Assembly (NCBI RefSeq): GCF_009863985.1 | Contig: NZ_WEZT01000026.1 | Coordinates: forward strand, 1 to 48,389 | Source: Furfurilactobacillus milii | GTDB lineage: Bacteria; Bacillota; Bacilli; Lactobacillales; Lactobacillaceae | Length of the DNA: 48,389 bases | Reading direction: 5' to 3' | In this document: positions 42,372 to 48,389 of the stretch, in pieces | How the letters are laid out: the number at the start of each line of letters is the position of its first letter | Numbering within the stretch: position 1 is the first letter of the stretch | Position numbers and translations under genes: made by a program | The notes under the pieces: generated by a model | What the model saw: only the letters and a program-made list of their open reading frames with translations | Databases searched by the model: none | What the model was told of the DNA's origin: nothing

Positions 42372-43202
42372 TTGACTGATGAGAAACTAGAACGAGAACT
42401 AACGAGGTTGCGAAAAGAGAATCCGCATACAGTTAATGATTCTTTGTTAGCAGCGATGCTGGATAACATCGGCAATCTTAATTCAGTGTTGCGCGACCAA
42501 CTGATTTACAGTTTGTTTGCACAATGGATTGACGACGGCACGATTTCAAATGAACAGGCGGTCTGGTTATTAAGACAAACGCAGCAACGGAATTTATTAT
42601 TCAGTGGGATTCATGAACGTCAAAACGATGCAATTTATGCCAGAACGTTTACGACGCTGTTGTTGACGTCTTTGGTCGCCAGAGATGCACGGTCACCCAT
42701 CTTGACGGCAAATATGCGAACACATCTTTTTGAAGACGCTACTAAGTATTTGCAATTAGAAAAAGATTTACGCGGATTGACCGAGCATGGCTGGGCGCAT
42801 GCCTTTGGTCATGGTGGTGACCTGCTGTATTACGTTTGTTATCATCCAAAGTTTCCAACCCGGCTTATTCCACAAGCGTTGGCTGGTATTTATCATGGCA
42901 TCATGTTGCCTAATAGTTTTACGGCAGGTGAAGGCAGTCGCTTGGACAACTGTCTTGTTGCGTTACTGGCGCAGGATCGCATAACGGAAAGTCAGCTACT
43001 CAACTGGTTGCGAGGGGTCAAGGGCGTTATTGCCTTAACCGCTGACCAGTCGCTACAGTTCAATCAAAAAAATAAGTTAATTAACCTGTGTGTTTCTTTG
43101 GCCTATAAACTGCGCTTTGAAAGTTTGAATGCGCCAAGGCTATCGACATGGTTAGATGAGCAAATTCGTGACTTTTATGAGGCCAATGGGACAGTGGCCT
43201 GA
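42372..43202 (+). CDS. DUF2785 domain protein
   Basis: 276 residues, all helical and soluble, with the recognisable DUF2785 block EHGWAHAFGHGGDLLYYVCYH near residue 140 and a C-terminal helical region. The start is TTG 42372: AAGGAGGG ends eight bases before it, while the longer frame from 42291 lacks a site and a GTG at 42363 abuts the site. The function of DUF2785 is unknown; conserved His/Asp residues in AHAFGHGGD suggest a metal or phosphate site, which is inference. It lies 18 bases before a GNAT gene. Confidence 0.82.
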   Translation: MTDEKLERELTRLRKENPHTVNDSLLAAMLDNIGNLNSVLRDQLIYSLFAQWIDDGTISNEQAVWLLRQTQQRNLLFSGIHERQNDAIYARTFTTLLLTSLVARDARSPILTANMRTHLFEDATKYLQLEKDLRGLTEHGWAHAFGHGGDLLYYVCYHPKFPTRLIPQALAGIYHGIMLPNSFTAGEGSRLDNCLVALLAQDRITESQLLNWLRGVKGVIALTADQSLQFNQKNKLINLCVSLAYKLRFESLNAPRLSTWLDEQIRDFYEANGTVA

Positions 43203-43220
43203 TCTGGAGATGGTCTCTAT

Positions 43221-43703
43221 ATGAATATTGAATTAAAACAATACGTTGATACGATCCAGTGTCAACAGTTGGTGGAGAACTATCAATTGAGTGATTTAAC
43301 CTTCACAGGTTCGCCGCAGTCGGTGATTGAAAAAGCAAAGCGTGATCATGATCGGGTGCCAGTGATGATTATGAATGATGACCAGTTAGCCGGCTTCTTT
43401 TGCTTTCATTTGCACCAAGGCCCATTAGAAATTGGTGGCTGTGCTGATACTGATGTTTTATTGCGTGCTTTGTCGATTGACGAACGCTTCAGGGGACAAG
43501 GTATTTCGCTGGCGGCGATGAAGTTAGTGCCAGCATTTGTTAAAGCTCATTTTCCGTATGTGACTCGTATTATTTTAGCCGTAAACTACCGTAATATACC
43601 CGCACAACACCTTTATCAGAAGACGGGTTTCCACGATACGGGTATTCAGCGTGTTGGCAAGATTGGCCCGCAGTATGTGCTGTTTGAAAAGATAAATGAG
43701 TGA
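43221..43703 (+). CDS. GNAT-family N-acetyltransferase
   Basis: 160 residues with the acetyl-CoA loop RFRGQGISLAAM near 91-102 (R/QxxGxG/A; here the last Gly is Ser) and the closing NIPAQHLYQKTGF near 134. LRALSIDERFRGQG is the standard strand-4/loop. Substrate unknown. GGAGATGG provides a distant ribosome site. It overlaps the following open frame by four bases, so it may be co-expressed with the DJ-1-like gene. Confidence 0.85.
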   Translation: MNIELKQYVDTIQCQQLVENYQLSDLTFTGSPQSVIEKAKRDHDRVPVMIMNDDQLAGFFCFHLHQGPLEIGGCADTDVLLRALSIDERFRGQGISLAAMKLVPAFVKAHFPYVTRIILAVNYRNIPAQHLYQKTGFHDTGIQRVGKIGPQYVLFEKINE

Positions 43704-43726
43704 GTTACTGCCGGGGAGGGATAACG

Positions 43727-44326
43727 ATGAATAAAATTCTAGTGATGATTTATGATGGCTTTTCGATGTATGAAATTAGTCCGTTGACTTCGATTCTTGC
43801 ATGGAGTCAAACGGATTGGCAAATTGATGTTGTAGCCGCTGAGCACAAGCCATATCAAACTGAAGATGGGTTTGAGGTAATACCACAAATGACATTTGAA
43901 GATGTTCAGAATATTCAGGCGTACCAGATGCTCGTTATGCCAGGAATTGCGAATTATCATACCGTTTTACCTAATCAAAGGAACATTGCCTTTCTCAGTC
44001 GTTTTAAAACGCGGCCACGACCAGTTATCGCGGTAATTTCGGCTTCACCCATTCTACTGGCAAAAGCTGGGTTATTGGACGACACCAAGTTTGTGGCGGG
44101 ACTATTCGAAAGTGCATACGAAGAGGAGCGTTTCATTCTCAAACGTAATTTGGTGCGCAAACCAGTTGTATCAGATAATGGTATTGTGACTTCCACTGCT
44201 TTCTTCCCTCGTGAATTTGGCGTCACTGCGGCACATGCAATTGGCGTCAATGTTCCGAAAAACATTTTTGAACAGTTTGGTACAGATGCAAGTGCCGAAG
44301 ATTTAACTTTTCGAGATAATGGCTAG
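43727..44326 (+). CDS. DJ-1/PfpI-fold protein with Ser in place of Cys
   Basis: 199 residues of the class I glutaminase-like/DJ-1 fold: N-terminal ILVMIYDGFSMYEIS with the conserved acidic position, VMPGI near 71-75, and the elbow VISASPILLAKAGLL at 103-117. Active members have Cys at the elbow (AICAG); here Ser105 stands there. The late ITSTAFF-type segment (IVTSTAF) near residue 151 is the usual partner strand. So the fold is intact but the thiol chemistry is gone. Start at ATG 43727 with GGGGAGGG; the frame is open to 43700. Some AraC-linked regulators share this fold, but no DNA-binding domain is attached. Confidence 0.8.
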   Translation: MNKILVMIYDGFSMYEISPLTSILAWSQTDWQIDVVAAEHKPYQTEDGFEVIPQMTFEDVQNIQAYQMLVMPGIANYHTVLPNQRNIAFLSRFKTRPRPVIAVISASPILLAKAGLLDDTKFVAGLFESAYEEERFILKRNLVRKPVVSDNGIVTSTAFFPREFGVTAAHAIGVNVPKNIFEQFGTDASAEDLTFRDNG

Positions 44327-44405
44327 TGATTGAAAGTTTTTTGTGAAATCGGTTTGCTGCAAATTTGTACGAAAATGTGTATACTAATGCTGAGAGGTGA
44401 TGGTG

Positions 44406-44669
44406 ATGGTTAATTCACAAAAAAATTTAAATATTCGACCTGTTTCAGAGCTACGTACTTATAACAAAGTGTTGAATCAGGTGGGGCCAGACAGCCCCGT
44501 TATTTTGACAAAAAATGGCTATGGTAAATATGTTCTGCTTGATTTAGAAGACTATGAAAAGTATGAGACGCGGCGAATTAGTGAACAATTGTTAGCTGAT
44601 ATTGAAAAATCTGAACAGGGAAGAAGACACAAGATTGAGGACGTTCGAAAGGAATTTTTAGATAAATGA
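44406..44669 (+). CDS. Phd/YefM-type antitoxin
   Basis: 87 residues. The N-terminal half (NIRPVSELRTYNKVLNQV, SPVILTKNGYGKYVLLD, LEDYEKY) is the Phd/YefM DNA-binding fold; the C-terminal half (LLADIEKSEQGRRHKIEDVRKEF) is the toxin-wrapping tail. ATG 44406 lies eight bases after GAGAGG; GTG/ATG codons further up overlap that site. It overlaps the toxin gene by four bases (ATGA), the classical type II order. Autorepression by the antitoxin-toxin complex is expected. Confidence 0.88.
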   Translation: MVNSQKNLNIRPVSELRTYNKVLNQVGPDSPVILTKNGYGKYVLLDLEDYEKYETRRISEQLLADIEKSEQGRRHKIEDVRKEFLDK

Positions 44670-45022
44670 CCTTTTCTGTGGAAATAACAGACGTAGTTCA
44701 TGCTCAGCTGGATGAAATTTATGTACAAGTTTCATCTAACTTTGGGAAGGCAATTGCTAAGAAAAGTATTGATAAGATCATTGAACAGATTATGAATCTT
44801 AGTGTCTTTCCTAGAATGGGGCACAACGGCAGAAAAGCAGGGCTAAATATACCCTCGAACTATTACTTATTATTTTTAAAAAGGAATACACTTGTATACC
44901 AGATTATTGATGACGAGAAGATTATTCTAATCGAAGAAATTTACGATGCTCATCAAGAAATCGCTACAGCTATACAGAACAAAATTGGAATTCAGAGAAT
45001 ACAGCAAAAACCTGAGTTATAG
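44666..45022 (+). CDS. RelE/ParE-superfamily toxin
   Basis: 118 residues with the small RelE/ParE fold: helix-rich start (VEITDVVHAQLDEIYVQV), IMNLSVFPRMG near 50, and the beta-sheet end YYLLFLKRNTLVYQIIDDEKIILIEEIYDAHQE. The Arg/Tyr/Asp-type end fits ParE/RelE, but target (ribosome-bound mRNA or gyrase) cannot be told. Translationally coupled to its antitoxin. Confidence 0.85.
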   Translation: MTFSVEITDVVHAQLDEIYVQVSSNFGKAIAKKSIDKIIEQIMNLSVFPRMGHNGRKAGLNIPSNYYLLFLKRNTLVYQIIDDEKIILIEEIYDAHQEIATAIQNKIGIQRIQQKPEL

Positions 45023-45113
45023 GTATAGTAGATAAATTTGTGACTATTTTTTATTTGTGTGGAACCATTTGCATCTTGGTTGGTTTAAGTTAGGCTTCTT
45101 TGGAGGATGAAAT

Positions 45114-45422
45114 ATGAAAGATAATCAGACCTCGTCAAATCGGGAACCTGTATCAGAATTACAAACATATGAAAAAGTTTTATCACAAGTTTTTCCAGGA
45201 AAGCCGGTATTCTTAACACGCAATGAAGAAGATACTTACGTATTGTTGGATTTTCATGAGTATAAAGAACAAATGCTTTCGCTAATTTCAATGGAGTTAA
45301 CGGCGGCAATTACAGAATCTAAAAAAGAAAAAAGGTACAGCTTTAAAGAAGTTCGAAAAGAACTTTTAGAAGATGAAGGTATTAATGAGACAGAATCACT
45401 TGATAGTGATAAAAAGCATTAA
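45114..45422 (+). CDS. Orphan Phd/YefM-type antitoxin paralogue
   Basis: 102 residues, clearly related to the antitoxin at 44406: EPVSELQTYEKVLSQVFPGKPVFLTRN matches RPVSELRTYNKVLNQVGPDSPVILTKN, and EVRKELLEDE matches DVRKEFLDK. It has a good ribosome site (GGAGG) but no toxin gene follows; the next gene is a regulator 250 bases on. It may be left from a duplicated module that lost its toxin, or act as a second antidote for the neighbouring toxin. The tail is longer and very acidic. Confidence 0.8.
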   Translation: MKDNQTSSNREPVSELQTYEKVLSQVFPGKPVFLTRNEEDTYVLLDFHEYKEQMLSLISMELTAAITESKKEKRYSFKEVRKELLEDEGINETESLDSDKKH

Positions 45423-45531
45423 GTAAAAAGATCTCTTTAGAAATTGCCATTGAATTGTTTGGCGTTCATTATGATTTTTTGAAGTGTTCAGACACTAGAT
45501 AGTTGTTTCAGTTTAAATATAAAATATGCCG

Positions 45532-45574
45532 ATAAGTCAAAACCACTGATACAGTGCTTTTGACTTATTTTTTT
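45532..45574 (+). terminator. Intrinsic terminator
   Basis: ATAAGTCAAAA and TTTTGACTTAT, with an inner CACTG/CAGTG stem, followed by TTTTTTT. Confidence 0.9.
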
Positions 45575-45674
45575 ATGAGATGATTTAGTGCATTCTCACC
45601 GTTTTCTAACAATTGACGACATTCTGCGCTATACTTAATCAACGAGTGATTTTCAGAATGGGGGATCAGTTTGC

Positions 45675-46631
45675 ATGGCCACATATGGGGCAACGTTTCG
45701 GCAGCTACGAATCGGTAAGAATATGACTTTAAAGGAACTGGCTGACGAACAAGTGAGTGTTGGTTTCTTGTCTAAGTTTGAAACGGATCAATCGAAAATT
45801 AGTGTAGACCGGTTGATGCATTTACTGGATAAGATGAATGTGACTGCTGATGAATATTTCTTTGCCCAACATGATGGTTATGCCAAGCCCCAAGTACCTA
45901 AAATATGGTCTGAAATGAGTGTGCCAAACGCTGTGGCAGCATTAGGCAGCGGTTTTTATTACACCGCCGGATTATCGAATCGCGGGCAATGGGAAAAATT
46001 AGCACGGTGGCAACAGCACTTGGCCGAACAGGCCTCCTCAACACTGACAATGGGTCATTGGTTAAACTTGGATTTTGCGCAACTGCTTCTGGCACAACAT
46101 CAGCAGTCAGAACCTTATCCGTTTGCTCAACGGGCGATCACGTACTTACAACAAATTGATGAGTGGAGTATTTACGAATTGATCGTGTTTAACGTTTTTC
46201 TGCAGGGGATGAGCGTACCCGATGCACAGCAACTAGCCCTGTCCGCCAAGCATAAGTTGGTTTCACAGGCGCCACTTAGCGAGATTGCAGGGATGCACCG
46301 TGGCTTTTTGGTCACTAGTTTTTGCTTTTTTATGAACCGCACTCGTTTCGATATAGCGGAAGAATTGCTTGGGCAGATGCACAGTCTGCACAAAGAACAA
46401 TCACCACAACAAAGTACTGGCGATTTCGGAATGTTAATTCTGTGGTGTCAGGGATGGCTGACCTATCGCCGTGACAGTGAGGAACGGGGGCAGTCACAGA
46501 TGAAGGATGCGCTGACAATTATGCGATTGTGTGAAGAGGAAAGCCTGTGGCGTTTGTACGCTGCTTTTAGTGATCGAATTTGGCAAACGAAGGATGATCA
46601 TTTACTTTATCATTCACGGTTAATGGCCTAG
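45675..46631 (+). CDS. Rgg/MutR-type transcriptional regulator 1
   Basis: 318 residues: N-terminal helix-turn-helix of the XRE type (MTLKELADEQVSVGFLSKFETDQSKISVDRLMHLL, residues 17-51) and a long helical repeat domain as in Rgg/GadR/MutR proteins, which sense short secreted peptides. Ribosome site GGGGG. Two close relatives follow in tandem, 13 and 11 bases apart, so the three probably form one transcript. No SHP-like pheromone gene is visible within the window, but the downstream side is cut by the window edge. Confidence 0.85.
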   Translation: MATYGATFRQLRIGKNMTLKELADEQVSVGFLSKFETDQSKISVDRLMHLLDKMNVTADEYFFAQHDGYAKPQVPKIWSEMSVPNAVAALGSGFYYTAGLSNRGQWEKLARWQQHLAEQASSTLTMGHWLNLDFAQLLLAQHQQSEPYPFAQRAITYLQQIDEWSIYELIVFNVFLQGMSVPDAQQLALSAKHKLVSQAPLSEIAGMHRGFLVTSFCFFMNRTRFDIAEELLGQMHSLHKEQSPQQSTGDFGMLILWCQGWLTYRRDSEERGQSQMKDALTIMRLCEEESLWRLYAAFSDRIWQTKDDHLLYHSRLMA

Positions 46632-46644
46632 AAAGGGGAATGAC

Positions 46645-47601
46645 ATGGCATCGTATGGCGAAACGTTCCATCAGTTGCGCGTAGGTAAAGGATTAACGTT
46701 AAAAGAACTTGCAGATGAACAGGCGAGTGTCAGTTTTCTCTCAAAGTTTGAACAAGGCCAATCGAAAATCAGTGTTGATCGACTGATGCATTTGCTTAAG
46801 AAAATGAACGTGACTGCTGATGAGTATTTCTTCCTACAGCATGATCGTTATCTGAATTCCCCGATGCCAGTCGAATGGCGTGAAATGGGTGCTGCAAACG
46901 CACTAACAGATTTAACGAACATTTTCCTGATTAGTTCGGGTTTGGCGATGCGACATCAGTGGAAAAAACTTTACGCGCGGCTCGATGTATTGAAAGAAAA
47001 CGCTAAAAAATCTCCGACGGTTAATAATGTGTTGGGATACGACTATGGTCGAATGATGCTGGCCAATCATACCGGGAAAAGCATCGAGCACAGTTCGGAT
47101 TATGCTGTGAAATATTTAAAGCAGATTGACGATTGGGGCATTTATGAAATTTTAGTCCTCGAATCCTTTTTGACCGCCATGCCATTGGCCGATGTTGAAT
47201 TATTTACTAATATTGCTGAACGTAAACTGACGGCGAATGAGTCGATTATGTATGTCGCGGGCATGCATCGCGGATTTTTAGTCAGTAGTTTTGCATATTT
47301 TATGTCGTTGGATCAGTTTGCGTTAGCCAATGAAAATTTATCGAAGATGGAAGCTTTACATAAAAAGCGTGATGGTCGTGATTTGACTGCTAATTTTGCA
47401 ATGACGATATTGTGGTGCGAGGGTTGGTTCAAATATCGCGTTGACGACAAGGTACTGGGAAGGTCCAAGATGAACGATGCCACCACCATGATGAGGTTAT
47501 GTAAAGAAGATCGTATGTTTAGGATTTATGACGATTTTACGGCAGAAATTGTGAGTGCACCAAATGATCACGATTTTCATTACGGGACCGTTATTTCTTA
47601 G
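46645..47601 (+). CDS. Rgg/MutR-type transcriptional regulator 2
   Basis: 318 residues, the same length as the preceding gene and closely similar throughout (VDRLMHLLKKMNVTADEYFF in the helix-turn-helix; AGMHRGFLVSSFAYFM near 205; MNDATTMMRLCKED near 285). GAAAGGGG precedes the ATG. The pair clearly arose by tandem duplication. Differences concentrate in residues 60-150, the part that would contact peptide, so the copies may respond to different signals. Confidence 0.85.
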   Translation: MASYGETFHQLRVGKGLTLKELADEQASVSFLSKFEQGQSKISVDRLMHLLKKMNVTADEYFFLQHDRYLNSPMPVEWREMGAANALTDLTNIFLISSGLAMRHQWKKLYARLDVLKENAKKSPTVNNVLGYDYGRMMLANHTGKSIEHSSDYAVKYLKQIDDWGIYEILVLESFLTAMPLADVELFTNIAERKLTANESIMYVAGMHRGFLVSSFAYFMSLDQFALANENLSKMEALHKKRDGRDLTANFAMTILWCEGWFKYRVDDKVLGRSKMNDATTMMRLCKEDRMFRIYDDFTAEIVSAPNDHDFHYGTVIS

Positions 47602-47612
47602 GAGAGGTCAAT

Positions 47613-48308
47613 ATGCAATCGTTAGGACAAACGTTTCATGCATTTCGGCAAAATAAAAACTTAACGCTTAAAGAAATTGCTGATGAACAGGTTAGTGTGG
47701 CCGTGATTTCCAAATTTGAACATGACCAAACGACATTGAGCATTAATCGGTTTCTTCATCTTTTAGGGCAGATAAATGTCACGACGACAGATTTCTTTTA
47801 TCACTATTTTGATCGTTTTGAAAATGAAAAGGTTCTGAATATTTGGGGCGTTCAGGCTTCTTTTGAGGGGATATTAGCCAATTTTTACGAAGGCAATCAT
47901 ATTGCTAGTATGACGAATACAACAGATATTGATGAAATGGACGCACTGAAAACATATACGAAGGCTATGCAATTAAAGGCACGTCAAGATCCTACGCTGA
48001 TCAATCGAGTAATCGCTGCGTGGATGACCAGTATTTTAGATGCTCAACAGTTGCATTTTGACGATAGCGCCAAGACCATACAACCAGTGGTGGACTACTT
48101 AACCAGTGTTGGTGAGTGGAACGAACTTGAGCTTATTATTTTTGTTTTCATTATTCCGACGGCAGATCCCGACGTTTTGATGCAACTTTTCCGTCGTTAT
48201 TTGAATCAAGCGGAATTGTATCAAGGATTACCCGAGGCAAATAATCTGGTTTTTTCTGCTTGTTTCTCGTTGTTTACATGTATGATTGCCGGTGAATTGT
48301 CAAACTAA
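47613..48308 (+). pseudogene. Rgg/MutR-type regulator 3, 3' end lost
   Basis: 231 residues; the helix-turn-helix is kept (LTLKEIADEQVSVAVISKFEHDQTTLSINRFLHLL), but the protein is about 87 residues shorter than its two neighbours and ends in IAGELSN. The point where it stops coincides with the end of an IS30-type transposase read on the other strand (from 48300). So the gene was most likely cut by insertion of the element and its last quarter lies beyond it or is lost. It is more diverged from the other two than they are from each other. AGGAGAGG precedes the ATG. Confidence 0.8.
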
Positions 48309-48389
48309 GTGCAACGGTTTGTCAAAAAATACTTCATATGGGGTTTCATAGTTTAACACTTTGCGAGGACGTTGATTTAACTGCTTTTG
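48300..48389 (-). mobile_element. IS30-family transposase, C-terminal end (partial)
   Basis: The minus strand from the window edge reads QKQLNQRPRKVLNYETPYE, then VFFDKPLHLV and a TGA at 48302-48300. The block NxRPRKxLNYxTPxEVF is the C-terminal signature of IS30-family transposases of lactic acid bacteria. Only about 29 residues are inside the window; the rest of the element lies beyond 48389. Its end coincides with the truncation of the third Rgg gene. Confidence 0.85.

Noticed and set aside
45114-45422. Second complete toxin-antitoxin module
   Set aside because: Only the antitoxin frame is present; 45423-45674 holds a terminator and no toxin-like frame.
1-48389. CRISPR arrays, tRNA or rRNA genes, prophage genes
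   Set aside because: No regularly spaced direct repeats, no cloverleaf candidates and no phage structural or integrase genes were found on reading both strands.

Overview
The window looks like chromosomal DNA of a low-to-mid GC Gram-positive lactic acid bacterium of the family Lactobacillaceae. The basis is the gene families: PepX and proline iminopeptidase, an oppDFBCA operon, WxL/DUF916 surface-protein genes, a GH36 alpha-galactosidase with a cre box, potABCD without a PotD lipobox, Rgg-type regulators and an IS30-type transposase end. Strong AGGAGG-type ribosome sites, TTG/GTG starts and AT-rich sigma-A promoters fit. I cannot fix genus or species from sequence alone.

Layout. 1-3.2 kb: an Lsa-like ABC-F gene broken by an in-frame amber codon, two structured repeats, and proline iminopeptidase. 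3.4-7 kb: a duplicated DUF805 membrane protein overlapping an SsuA/NMT1-like binding lipoprotein, a small membrane protein, an SDR protein lacking the catalytic Tyr/Lys, and a small unknown. 7-11.7 kb: alpha-galactosidase with cre, an MFS transporter, a CPBP protease. 12-16.6 kb: pepX and, divergently, an orphan OppA-like protein behind a Cys-codon leader peptide and attenuator. 17.4-21.3 kb: potABCD. 21.3-24.7 kb: a WxL cluster on the minus strand (degenerate WxL protein, DUF916 protein, Ig-like WxL protein frameshifted at its last motif). 25.6-27.3 kb: an APC amino-acid permease behind a Phe-codon leader peptide and tandem terminators. 27.4-30.2 kb: guanylate-kinase-like protein, Fur-family regulator, two envelope proteins. 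30.4-33.5 kb: a glutamine-type ABC importer. 33.9-35.4 kb: an ABC-2 exporter with a disrupted ATPase. 35.5 kb: a 39-codon small gene. 36-41.8 kb: oppDFBCA. 42-45.4 kb: GNAT remnant, DUF2785, GNAT, DJ-1-like, a toxin-antitoxin pair and an orphan antitoxin. 45.7-48.4 kb: three tandem Rgg-like regulators, the third cut short where an IS30 transposase end begins.

The most striking signal is a family of eight dispersed intergenic elements of about 170-205 bp (1755-1926, 1993-2187, 11860-12037, 16665-16867, 17055-17247, 25124-25317, 25386-25568, 33543-33748). They share short conserved blocks and the same layout: a long outer stem enclosing three hairpins. The stem sequences differ between copies while pairing is kept, which is the signature of a selected or mobile structured RNA. 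Six of the eight form three head-to-head pairs. No protein gene is attached to them. I found no family name I can defend.

Functionally the window is dominated by peptide and amino-acid acquisition (two peptide-binding proteins, Opp, PepX, Pip, APC permease, Gln importer, polyamine importer). Two of these transport genes appear to be controlled by classical ribosome-mediated attenuation. Five genes are disrupted or truncated (ABC-F, WxL, exporter ATPase, GNAT, third Rgg), so the region is losing accessory functions.
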